The notes beneath the pieces are model-generated. The model did not search any database, was not told the DNA's origin, and was given only the letters and a program-made list of their open reading frames with translations. From Burkholderiales bacterium UBA2459 (GTDB lineage Bacteria; Pseudomonadota; Gammaproteobacteria; Burkholderiales; Burkholderiaceae_E), in NCBI GenBank assembly GCA_002342365.1, contig DDPV01000002.1:41789-78518 (forward strand): a stretch of DNA of 36,730 nt. The letters run 5' to 3'. Position numbers and translations under genes: made by a program. This document shows positions 8,336 to 16,162 of the stretch, one piece after another (the first letter of the stretch is position 1; each line of letters begins with the position of its first letter).

Positions 8336-9511
8336 TCAAGCGGCAATAAGCCGGCAATCGCGTGGCGATGATGCGTCTGATGCTTTGTTTTCACCTTGGA
8401 TCAAGCACGCAAAGCATTGCTCAATGAACACCCACTGGCGCGCTGAGCTTTCGATGCGAAAAAAGCGCTGCAAGGCTTCTTGAGCCCAGTCCTGTGCGGG
8501 CAGGCCCTGGATCAACTGTCGGGCACTTATGCGCACCCACTGGGGGAGGTACCAACTGACGTGTTTGCGAAAGCTTCGCACGCCGCTTGGCTCTCCATAA
8601 AAGCGCATGTGGTCGTCGAAATGCACCTGCATCGCGTTGCGCAAACTCTCAAGCCCGGGCTCAGCAAAGCCTGGCTGCCCCATGAGTTCGGCTGCAATCT
8701 GCGCAAAAAGCCAGGGCCGCCCAAGCGCTGCGCGTCCGACCATCACGCCATCGCATCCGGTTCGCTTGAGTACTGCGGCGGCTTTTTCGGCAGAGTCGAT
8801 ATCGCCGTTTGCAATCACCGGGATTTGAAGCGCTGCTTTCACCGATTGCAAGCTGTCGTACTCTGCCTCGCCGTTAAAGCCCTGTTCACGGGTGCGTCCA
8901 TGGACAACGATCATCGAAACGCCCAGCGATTGCATGGCCAAAGCGAGCTTTTGCACATTTCGGCTCGCCGCGCAAATGCCGGTGCGCATTTTTACGGTGA
9001 CCGGTACCGCCCTTTCGCGGTTTGCCAAGGCCTCGATCACCGCTTCCACAATCCTCAGTGCCAAGGGTTCCTGACCCATCAAAGCCGAGCCTGCAGCGAG
9101 TGCACAAACCTTTTTGGCCGGGCATCCCATGTTGATGTCGATCACTTGCGCGCCGCGATCGGCGTTGTAGCGGGCGGCCTGAGCCATCATGCGCGGATCT
9201 GCGCCTGCCAGCTGCACCGCGACCGGGGCGGCTTCACCGTCATGATTCAAGCGCTGCGAAGTTTTGACACTTTTCCAAAGGGCGGGGTTGGACGCGGCCA
9301 TTTCCGAGACTGCGTAGCTCGCTCCGAAACGGCGGCACAGTTGACGATACGGTCGATCGGTCACGCCAGCCATCGGCGCAACAAGTACCGGTTGATCAAT
9401 CCGGTAGCTACCGAGCTGCAAGGGCTTGAGCGGAATCGACAAAGACCTTGATTCGATCGCAGAAGCCTTGAACCTGGCGTTGACCCTGGCGTTGACTTTC
9501 AAGTTGTTCAT
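8336..9511 (-). CDS. dusB: tRNA-dihydrouridine synthase DusB
   Basis: FMN-dependent enzyme that reduces specific uridines in the tRNA D-loop. TIM-barrel signatures: VLVAPMAGVTDRPYRQLCRR, the catalytic cysteine in INMGCPAKKV, VTVKMRTG, VHGRTREQ, VIANGDI and GVMVGRAALG. The ATG at 9511 gives 391 residues, longer than usual (about 320-350), with about 35 extra N-terminal residues. This tail contains a duplicated VNAR encoded by a perfect 12-base tandem repeat. A TTG at 9565 would overlap the upstream gene and is less likely. It lies 13 bases after the monooxygenase stop. Confidence 0.95.
   Translation of the reverse strand: MNNLKVNARVNARFKASAIESRSLSIPLKPLQLGSYRIDQPVLVAPMAGVTDRPYRQLCRRFGASYAVSEMAASNPALWKSVKTSQRLNHDGEAAPVAVQLAGADPRMMAQAARYNADRGAQVIDINMGCPAKKVCALAAGSALMGQEPLALRIVEAVIEALANRERAVPVTVKMRTGICAASRNVQKLALAMQSLGVSMIVVHGRTREQGFNGEAEYDSLQSVKAALQIPVIANGDIDSAEKAAAVLKRTGCDGVMVGRAALGRPWLFAQIAAELMGQPGFAEPGLESLRNAMQVHFDDHMRFYGEPSGVRSFRKHVSWYLPQWVRISARQLIQGLPAQDWAQEALQRFFRIESSARQWVFIEQCFACLIQGENKASDASSPRDCRLIAA
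9473..9496 (-). repeat. Perfect 12-base tandem duplication in the dusB 5' end
   Basis: CCTGGCGTTGAC occurs twice in direct tandem on the plus strand. In the dusB frame it encodes two copies of a four-residue unit (VNAR VNAR) within the non-conserved N-terminal tail. The frame is kept because the unit is a multiple of three. Confidence 0.9.
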
Positions 9512-9524
9512 CGCTTTGACCCGA

Positions 9525-10721
9525 TCAACCAAAAATCGGCCAGGGGTCGCGTGGACCGAAGGCAAAAAGGCGGGTCATGAGCTGCCTTAGATGGCGTTGC
9601 CTTGCCAGCATGAGCGCCTGCGGCGCCAAGGCCTGAAACCAAGGGCCGGCGCTTTGCTTTGCGAGTTGATCGGTGATCCGCATCAAGAGCCAGCGATCGC
9701 GCTGGCGTTGTTTTTCAAAGCCGCTAAGGGTATCGATCAGCCTGCTCGCATGCTGGGGTGCGTCCGCTTGATACTCCAGATCGACAAGGCAGCGCGCAAG
9801 CTCGGCTGCGTCACGAAAGGCGAGGTTCAAACCCTGACCAGCAACTGGGTGAAGACTTTGTGCGGCGTTGCCAATCCAGATCGATGCTTCGCGCTGTGCC
9901 GCATCGATGCGCAGAATCTGAGGCCTTGCTCGGCGTTTGAGCCTGATGTTTTGCATGTTGTTGTCAAAGCGAAGCACCTCGACGCCCTCCGGAAGCGACC
10001 CGTTCAGCTCGCGAATCAGGCGGTTTTCCCCATGTTGGGAAGATCCGTTTTGCCGCAGTGCTGCAAAGCGGCGGGCGGTGACGCTGTGTTCGGCGCACCA
10101 CACCAGTTGCATCGCCTGCGCTTGAATATCGGGCAGCAAGGCCAGAGGACCGTCTGGCAAAAATCGCTCCAAAGCCCAGCCAGGCGCTGAGCATCGAACG
10201 TCAACGCGTCCGGCAAGCGCTGATTGCCCGGCATCGTCTTCAAGCGCCGTCTCGCCGGGATCGCCATCTGCGCAAACCTTGATGCTCCAGACGGGCAAAT
10301 CCTGGGCAAGACCGCTTGCTTCGTCGCCTAAACGCAGCGCAGCGCCCTTGCAGTGAAGGTCGTAGGCCGCTTGCAAATGGTTCACAAGGCTCGACCAACT
10401 CACCACGCGCCCGAGTCGCTCAAGGCCGAGGTCTTCCTGGTCCATCACCAAGCCTTGGCCGATGCGTCGGGCGAATCGTGTGCCAACCTGAACTTCGACC
10501 CGTCGGATGTCCGCGCCCCCCGGCATGCTGCCTGTGCAAGCTCGGATCAGTTGCAAGGAACCCACCGACAAAGCGAGGCTTCGCTGGGTGTCCGAACTTG
10601 CGGCAAGGGCTTGGCTTCCGTGGATCGGCCCTTGCCAGCCCTCGTGCATGAGCATGCAGCGCAGCGCCAGCGCTGCCGGTCCCTGGCCTTGGATATCAAG
10701 CAGCATCTTCATCGTTTGCAT
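9525..10721 (-). CDS. UbiH/UbiF/COQ6-family FAD-dependent monooxygenase-like protein
   Basis: Resembles ubiquinone-biosynthesis flavin hydroxylases. The strongest sign is the conserved third FAD motif GNAAQSLHPVAGQGLNLAFRDA (about residues 300-320), and an RSLALSVGS segment fits the second conserved region. The N-terminal dinucleotide-binding motif is eroded: DIQGQGPAALALRC has Ala where the third Gly of GxGxxG belongs, and the acidic residue expected after the second strand is not evident. It could be a divergent active hydroxylase or one losing function. Start is uncertain (ATG at 10721, 10712 or 10706, none with a good ribosome-binding site); all overlap the murU stop. A UbiH-like gene next to dusB is common in Burkholderiales. 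Confidence 0.75.
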   Translation of the reverse strand: MQTMKMLLDIQGQGPAALALRCMLMHEGWQGPIHGSQALAASSDTQRSLALSVGSLQLIRACTGSMPGGADIRRVEVQVGTRFARRIGQGLVMDQEDLGLERLGRVVSWSSLVNHLQAAYDLHCKGAALRLGDEASGLAQDLPVWSIKVCADGDPGETALEDDAGQSALAGRVDVRCSAPGWALERFLPDGPLALLPDIQAQAMQLVWCAEHSVTARRFAALRQNGSSQHGENRLIRELNGSLPEGVEVLRFDNNMQNIRLKRRARPQILRIDAAQREASIWIGNAAQSLHPVAGQGLNLAFRDAAELARCLVDLEYQADAPQHASRLIDTLSGFEKQRQRDRWLLMRITDQLAKQSAGPWFQALAPQALMLARQRHLRQLMTRLFAFGPRDPWPIFG

Positions 10722-11391
10722 CGCTTTGCAGGTAACGCTGCGCTTGCGCAAGCCGCTCTGGCGTGCCTACGTCAAACCACATGCCGTGATGGTGAATCGT
10801 GAAACATCGGCTCTGGGCGATTGCGGATTTCAAAAGTGGCCCGAGCTTTGCGCTTTCGCCGATCCTGATACCCGAAAAAAGCTCAGGTCGGTAAATACCG
10901 ATGCCACTGAAGGTGCACATCCTGCCGTCGATGGCAAAGTCGCCCTCCGGGTGATGGGGCGGGTTGTCGACCAGCACGCAACAAGCAAGCAATGGCTCGA
11001 CCTCGCCGGTACCTTGCTTCAATCGCTTGGCCAGATCAAAAGTGCTTGAAAGCGGGAAATCGCAGACGATGTCGGCGTTTAACACCAAAAAGGGCTCTGC
11101 ACCGAGTAGTGGGAGGGCCTTTGCAATACCACCAGCGGTCTCCAAGGCCTTGGCTTCAGCCGACCAGCGCACCTGCAATCCCCAAGCGCTGCCGTCGCCA
11201 ATGGAGGCGATCAACTGATCGCCCAGCCAGGCGTGGTTGATGACCAGCTCGCGAAAGCCTGCGCCAGCGAGCGCGCGCAGATGACGATGAATCAGCGCTT
11301 CGCCGGCCACTGAAACCAGTGCTTTGGGTATCTGGTCGGTGAGCGGTCGCAAGCGCTCGCCCCGGCCCGCAGCCAGAATCATAGCTTTCAC
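10696..11391 (-). CDS. murU: N-acetylmuramate-1-phosphate uridylyltransferase MurU
   Basis: Makes UDP-MurNAc from MurNAc-1-phosphate and UTP in the peptidoglycan-recycling route that bypasses MurA/MurB. The 231 residues show the nucleotidyltransferase signature MILAAGRGERLRPLTDQIPKALV and the metal-binding aspartate in LNADIVCD. The frame opens with GTG at 11391 (MKAMILAAG, matching the family); the ATG at 11382 is the alternative. Its partner kinase amgK is directly upstream and lptD is beyond, the same neighbourhood as in Pseudomonas. Substrate is inferred from this pairing, since the fold alone is shared with other sugar-nucleotide transferases. Confidence 0.88.
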   Translation of the reverse strand: MKAMILAAGRGERLRPLTDQIPKALVSVAGEALIHRHLRALAGAGFRELVINHAWLGDQLIASIGDGSAWGLQVRWSAEAKALETAGGIAKALPLLGAEPFLVLNADIVCDFPLSSTFDLAKRLKQGTGEVEPLLACCVLVDNPPHHPEGDFAIDGRMCTFSGIGIYRPELFSGIRIGESAKLGPLLKSAIAQSRCFTIHHHGMWFDVGTPERLAQAQRYLQSDANDEDAA

Positions 11392-11428
11392 AGCTTGGGG
11401 CTTTGAATAAGCGTCATGCTTGCGTCTG

Positions 11429-11445
11429 CCCGCTTTGCAAAGGGG
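11429..11445. repeat. 17-base dyad between amgK and murU
   Basis: CCCGCTTTGCAAAGGGG is an inverted repeat around the perfect palindrome CTTTGCAAAG, starting directly after the amgK stop. It lacks a loop and a T-run, so it is a poor intrinsic terminator. It could be an operator-like dyad or chance. Confidence 0.4.
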
Positions 11446-12462
11446 TCATGATTCAAGCCATTCGATGACCAGATCAGCCAGCGCTGCAAGCTCTTGATAA
11501 CGCATCAGGACGGGTAAAGTATAGGACAAAACCACTGGTAAATCAGCAAGGTAGCGTTCTTTTCCGTCGCGGTAATGAAGTCTTGCAAAAATCCCCAGGA
11601 TCTTCAGATGCCTTTGCAAACCGACCCACTCAAAGGCCGTCCAGAAATCGCTGAACGCATCGTCTACCGGCAGGCCACGCTTGCGTGCCTGATCCCACCA
11701 ACGAATCAAGCCGTCAAGCTGAACCTCCTCGTCCCAGGCGATGTATGCGTCGCGCCACAGTGACACCAGGTCATAGGTGATCGGCCCGATGACCGCATCC
11801 TGAAAATCGAGAACGCCTGGGTTGCGAGCGCCGGCAAGCAGCATCAAGTTGCGGCTGTGAAAGTCGCGATGCACATAAACCTGCGCTTGGGCAAGGCAGC
11901 GCGCAACAATGCAATCGAAAGCCTGATCGATAATCAGGCGCTGGGCCTGCGACAGTGTTTTCCCCTTGTGCCTTTCGATGTACCAGCGCGGCCAAAGCTC
12001 CATTTCATCGCGTAAGCGGCTGGCATCGAAAAGGGGAAGCTGATTCGCTCGGGTTGCCAGTTGGATCGAACAAAGGGCGCTGCCAGCCTCACGATAAAGC
12101 GCGCTGGCTAGGGCCACGCGCTCAGATTCGGGCCTGTGTTGATCAAGCACTTGCAAGTAGGTGTGATCGCCGAAATCTTCAAGCAGTAAAAACCCAAGTT
12201 CAGGCGCTTCTTCAACAATTGCCGGCGTTGTCATCCCTGCATCCGCAAAGAGCCTAGCAACTGCGACAAAAGGACGAACGTCTTCGTGCGCTGGCGGAGC
12301 ATCCATCACAATCAGCGACTTGCGCTGGTCCTGACAGACCACCCGGAAATAGCGCCGAAAGCTCGCATCTGCCGAAGCAATCTCGAGTTGCTCAGGGTCA
12401 AGGCTGTGTTTGGCTGCAAGCTTGAGCAGCCAGGCTTTGAGTTGCTGCTGACGTATGTCCAT
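11446..12462 (-). CDS. amgK: Anomeric MurNAc/GlcNAc kinase AmgK
   Basis: Phosphorylates the anomeric hydroxyl of N-acetylmuramate in cell-wall recycling, feeding MurU. Aminoglycoside-phosphotransferase/choline-kinase fold: the nucleotide-loop region (ASFRRYFRV), the catalytic loop VHRDFHSRN (Asp200, Asn205) and the metal-binding LDFQD (Asp219). The ATG at 12462 gives 338 residues, normal length. ATGs at 12513 and 12540 are in frame but would run to within 6 bases of lptD. Pairing with murU and divergence from lptD-surA match the arrangement in pseudomonads, which is why I prefer AmgK over a generic phosphotransferase. Confidence 0.88.
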   Translation of the reverse strand: MDIRQQQLKAWLLKLAAKHSLDPEQLEIASADASFRRYFRVVCQDQRKSLIVMDAPPAHEDVRPFVAVARLFADAGMTTPAIVEEAPELGFLLLEDFGDHTYLQVLDQHRPESERVALASALYREAGSALCSIQLATRANQLPLFDASRLRDEMELWPRWYIERHKGKTLSQAQRLIIDQAFDCIVARCLAQAQVYVHRDFHSRNLMLLAGARNPGVLDFQDAVIGPITYDLVSLWRDAYIAWDEEVQLDGLIRWWDQARKRGLPVDDAFSDFWTAFEWVGLQRHLKILGIFARLHYRDGKERYLADLPVVLSYTLPVLMRYQELAALADLVIEWLES

Positions 12463-12546
12463 GGAAACCGTTTGCGCTTGCTGATCCCGGATCCGATGGC
12501 GGTACCGGCTCATGAGGCTTGTGAAAGCAAGCGATATCATAGACCG
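12463..12546. promoter_or_regulatory. Divergent intergenic region amgK/lptD
   Basis: These 84 bases are the only space for promoters serving both the leftward amgK row and the rightward lptD row. Visible structures are a GATCC-C-GGATC palindrome at 12483-12493 and a small inverted repeat GCTTG/CAAGC at 12517-12532. No convincing -35/-10 pair or sigma-E-type element was found. The role is inferred from position. Confidence 0.45.
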
Positions 12547-14865
12547 ATGCGCCGCCTGCTTCGCTTATTGATCTCAATGCTCGGCCTTTTGCCGATTCCT
12601 GGCCTTGCGCAGGTTTCAGATGTGGGCATCAGGCTGCGCATCGAGCCCGAGCCCTCTGTGGCGCTTGCCAAACTGCCTGGTAAACGACCGATTTTTGGCT
12701 GGGCCGAATCGATCGAGGGTTCGGTGGATGAGACGCTGACACTGCGCGGCCAAGCGCATCTGCGTCAGGCAGGGACTGCCTTGTCAGCTTCCCGCATCGA
12801 CTATCAGCACGAGAATGAGTTCTTGGTTGCCGAAGGCCAGGTCCGGATGGCCAAGGGTGGCACGATTGTGCAAGGCCCTGCGCTGCGACTGAAAATGGAC
12901 ACGCAAAAGGGCGTCATGGAAGATGCGGCCATTGCGCTTCCTGCGCTTGGCGGCTCCGGATCCGCCAGGCTGATCGAATTTGACGGTCCGGGCAAAGTGA
13001 ATTTGCTGCAAGCGATGTTTACAACCTGCCGTCCTGAACAGCCCGGCTGGGTGTTGCAAGCCGACAAGATCAAGCTGGATGAGGACAGTGAACAAGGCGA
13101 GGCTGAACAGGCCCGGATTGTTTTTCAAGGCCTGCAAGGGCCGACCATTCCACGACTTAGTTTTCCCCTCACCGATACCCGGCGAAGCGGCTGGTTGCCA
13201 CCCACCATGGGCGTGAGTTCGCGCACCGGTGCTGATCTGACCTTGCCTTATTACTTCAATGTGGCAAGCAACCGAGACCTCACGCTTTTTCCGCGCGTAT
13301 CCTTGATTCGCGGGGTCTCCATCGGCGCCTGGGGGCGCTATCTGGAGCCTCAAAGCCTAGGCGAAGTGCGGGTTGAGCTCAATCCGCAGGACCTGAAAAC
13401 CGGTGAAAGCCGATACTTCATCTCGAGTCTGCATCGTTTTCAAAACTTTGGCGGCTGGAGCGGTCAGTGGGATCTGCGCGCTGTGTCCGACGATCAATAC
13501 CTGGTTGATTACAGCCGTAACATCTTAGGCAGTTCATTGCGCAATCTTCCCCGCGCGATCAGCGCGAATCGAAGCTTCGGTGAATCATCCCTGACGATCT
13601 CGGCCACCAGCTTTCAGAACGTTCTTGATGCAAGAGCTTCGCCACCCTACGAAACGCTGCCCCGCGTGGAATGGCGTTGGTATCGTTATGCCGATCAAAG
13701 CGCATCGCAGTGGGTCGGGCGAAGCTTTGATTTGAGCGGCATGCTCGAGATGGCGCGTTTTCGTCGGCCATTGATCGATTCCATGGAGGGCTTGCGCACG
13801 GTGATCAATCCGAGCGTTCAAGCGCCCTGGCGCCAACCCTGGGGCTACATTACCCCGAGTCTTAGCCTGCACGGGACGGACTATCGATTCGCGGCATCCG
13901 AGGCCTTGAATCGCAGCGGTTTGAGCCAGGCCATCATCGATCGGGCAGCCGCGCAAAGGCTGCTGCCGCAGTTTTCGATTGACAGCGGTCTTTTTCTAGA
14001 GCGGCGAACCCGCCAGTTCGAAGGCATGGAGCAAACCCTTGAGCCGAGGCTTTTTTATCTTTATGTTCCCTATATCGATCAAAAGAATCTACCGATTTTC
14101 GATACCGCGCTCGCCGATATCAGTTATGCCCAGCTTTTTGCAGAAAATCGTTTCGTGGGTCATGACCGCATCGCCGATGCCAATCAACTCACCGTCGCAC
14201 TCAGTTCGCGCCTGCTGCGAAGCGATAACGGCAGCGAGTTGTTTCGGGCCTCGGCGGCTTTGCGGCAGCACCTGAGCGAGCCGCGATTGCAGATCGTTGG
14301 TCAGCCGCAATTGACCGATCCGCAACGTGATCTGCTCTTGGTGGCTAGCGGAAAGCCGCTTACGGCCTGGAGTGTGGACGGTGGTGTCCAATTGGGATTA
14401 ACCCGCAACAATCTGGCGCGCGCCAACCTCGGTGTTCGTTACCAACCCGATGAATCGCGACTTGCCAACGCACAAATACGCTTTATCGAAAATCAGGTTG
14501 GCCAGATCGACGCCTCCTGGCGATGGCCCGTAGGCAGCTCCTGGTCGCTGATGGCGCGCAGCAATTATTCGTTTGGCCGCAAGCTGCTCAACCCGGTCAC
14601 GTTGCAAACGATTGAGGCAAAACCCGGCGTGATCGAAAGTTTGTTTGGTGCCGAACGCAAGGCCGATTGTTGGGTTTTTCGGGCCGTGCTGCAGCGTTAT
14701 GTCACAGGGCCCGAACTCTTTAACACCGCTGCCTTTGTCCAGCTCGAACTCAACGGACTTGGCGGCATCGGCAACAACCCCTTTGATATATTGCGGCGCG
14801 GTATCCCCGGCTACGCCCAAGCGAAGGTACGACTTCCCGACTCACCCTTTTTTGCTTATGAATGA
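12547..14865 (+). CDS. lptD: LPS-assembly outer-membrane protein LptD
   Basis: Outer-membrane barrel that inserts LPS with LptE. The ATG at 12547 starts a clean Sec signal peptide (MRRLLRLL, hydrophobic core, cleavage near GLAQ), giving 772 residues. The open frame extends upstream to 12286, but that part is antisense to amgK and unconserved. An OstA/LptA-like beta-jellyroll (about 45-190) contains the typical DYQHENEFLVAEGQVRM. The barrel domain follows, with RWRYADQ-like strands and a conserved C-terminal part (NNPFDILRRGIPGY). Only two cysteines exist (Cys161 and Cys708), against four in E. coli. The stop overlaps surA by 8 bases. Confidence 0.96.
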   Translation: MRRLLRLLISMLGLLPIPGLAQVSDVGIRLRIEPEPSVALAKLPGKRPIFGWAESIEGSVDETLTLRGQAHLRQAGTALSASRIDYQHENEFLVAEGQVRMAKGGTIVQGPALRLKMDTQKGVMEDAAIALPALGGSGSARLIEFDGPGKVNLLQAMFTTCRPEQPGWVLQADKIKLDEDSEQGEAEQARIVFQGLQGPTIPRLSFPLTDTRRSGWLPPTMGVSSRTGADLTLPYYFNVASNRDLTLFPRVSLIRGVSIGAWGRYLEPQSLGEVRVELNPQDLKTGESRYFISSLHRFQNFGGWSGQWDLRAVSDDQYLVDYSRNILGSSLRNLPRAISANRSFGESSLTISATSFQNVLDARASPPYETLPRVEWRWYRYADQSASQWVGRSFDLSGMLEMARFRRPLIDSMEGLRTVINPSVQAPWRQPWGYITPSLSLHGTDYRFAASEALNRSGLSQAIIDRAAAQRLLPQFSIDSGLFLERRTRQFEGMEQTLEPRLFYLYVPYIDQKNLPIFDTALADISYAQLFAENRFVGHDRIADANQLTVALSSRLLRSDNGSELFRASAALRQHLSEPRLQIVGQPQLTDPQRDLLLVASGKPLTAWSVDGGVQLGLTRNNLARANLGVRYQPDESRLANAQIRFIENQVGQIDASWRWPVGSSWSLMARSNYSFGRKLLNPVTLQTIEAKPGVIESLFGAERKADCWVFRAVLQRYVTGPELFNTAAFVQLELNGLGGIGNNPFDILRRGIPGYAQAKVRLPDSPFFAYE

Positions 14866-16162
14866 GACCTGGATGAAACCCATGAACCTGTTGGCTGGGG
14901 GCTTGATTAGCCTCTGGATGAGTGCTCCTGTCTGGGGCCAGGCCTTGAGCCTGGATCGTATCGCGGTGGTTGTCAATAATGAAGCGATCACCGAAGTAGA
15001 GGTCAAGCAGCGCATAGCACAGGCGCGAGGCATGCTCTCAGAGCGCGGAATTACCGCGCCTGCCAACGAAGTCATTCGTAAACAGGTCGTTGAACAAATG
15101 ATTGTGGAGCGTGCCGGTCAGCAATTGGCCAGAGAGATGAACATGCGGGTGGATGACGCCTCGGTGGATAGGGCAATCGAACAGATTGCGCGCAACAATC
15201 AACTGGAGCGCGACGCTTTGTTAAAACGCGTGGCGCAAGGCCAGGGGGTTAGCGCTTTTCGCGAAGGCTTGCGCAACGATATGTTGATGCAACGCTTACG
15301 CGAGCGAGAAGTCGATGCGCGGGTTCAGGTCAGCGAGGCCGAGGTTGATGCCGTGCTTTCTTCCTTGGGCACGTCGGCCGATACCGAGTATTCGCTGTCA
15401 CAGATTTTGATTCGTGTGCCCGAATCGGCAAGCCCGGAGCAAACCGAAAAAGCAAGACTGCGGATGGTAGCTTTGCGTCAACAACTGGCGACCGGTGCCA
15501 ATTTCGCGCAGATTGCCGCGGCCAATTCGGAGGCGCCCGAGGCCAGTGCAGGTGGAGACTTGGGCTGGCGGGCTGCTGAGCGCTTGCCCACCCTCTTCGT
15601 TCGCGAAGTTGAAAAGCTCAAACCAGGACAACTCAGCCAGCTTATTCGCAGCGCAGCAGGATTCCACCTGCTGCGTATGAATGATCAACGAAAGGTGTCG
15701 GCAGCCGCGGGCCCGCCAGTAGAGCAGTGGCGCGCAAGGCATATTCTTTTTCGCGTCAGCGAATCGCTGCCGGAAGCCGAAGCAATCCGTCGCGCCCAAG
15801 ACGCGGTTGATCGGCTGAATGCAGGCGAGGACTTTGCCGAGCTCGCAAAAAAATCCTCTGCAGACGGCAGCGCAGCCAAAGGTGGCGACCTGGGGTGGTT
15901 GTTGCCTGGCGATACGGTGCCTGAGTTTGAGCGCGCAATGAGTCGCTTGCGTGCCCAGGAAATTAGCGAACCGGTGCGCTCGCCCTTCGGAATCCATGTT
16001 ATACAAGTTTTAGAAAAAAGAACTGACGTTCCGCCGATTGAGCGACAAAGAGCGCAGATCAGACAGGCGCTTCGCGAGCGCAAAGCCGAAGAGGCCTACG
16101 ATGGCTGGCTGCAGGAGCTGCGTGACCGGGTTTATGTGGAATACCGTAGCGATAACAACTGA
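14858..16162 (+). CDS. surA: Periplasmic chaperone / peptidyl-prolyl isomerase SurA
   Basis: Escorts unfolded outer-membrane proteins to the Bam complex. Signal peptide at about residues 6-28 (cleavage near VWGQA), then the SurA N-terminal domain (LDRIAVVVNNEAITEVEVKQRI). Two parvulin domains follow: the first around SLSQILIRVPE to GGDLGWR, the second around RARHILFRVSE to GGDLGWLLPG, and a C-terminal helix completes the chaperone core. The ATG at 14858 overlaps the lptD stop and gives 434 residues. The ATG at 14873 (429 residues, GAG upstream) is equally possible. lptD-surA is a conserved pair. The usual next gene, pdxA, is missing. Confidence 0.97.
   Translation: MNETWMKPMNLLAGGLISLWMSAPVWGQALSLDRIAVVVNNEAITEVEVKQRIAQARGMLSERGITAPANEVIRKQVVEQMIVERAGQQLAREMNMRVDDASVDRAIEQIARNNQLERDALLKRVAQGQGVSAFREGLRNDMLMQRLREREVDARVQVSEAEVDAVLSSLGTSADTEYSLSQILIRVPESASPEQTEKARLRMVALRQQLATGANFAQIAAANSEAPEASAGGDLGWRAAERLPTLFVREVEKLKPGQLSQLIRSAAGFHLLRMNDQRKVSAAAGPPVEQWRARHILFRVSESLPEAEAIRRAQDAVDRLNAGEDFAELAKKSSADGSAAKGGDLGWLLPGDTVPEFERAMSRLRAQEISEPVRSPFGIHVIQVLEKRTDVPPIERQRAQIRQALRERKAEEAYDGWLQELRDRVYVEYRSDNN

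Noticed and set aside
8480..9451. 323-residue open frame on the plus strand opposite dusB
   Set aside because: The minus strand encodes DusB with all catalytic motifs. The antisense frame has no recognisable domain and arises from codon bias in GC-rich DNA.
12286..12546. Upstream extension of lptD by 87 residues
   Set aside because: The added sequence is antisense to amgK and precedes a textbook signal peptide at 12547.
14645..14857. Upstream extension of surA by 71 residues
   Set aside because: It overlaps the conserved C-terminus of LptD in another frame and would bury the SurA signal peptide.
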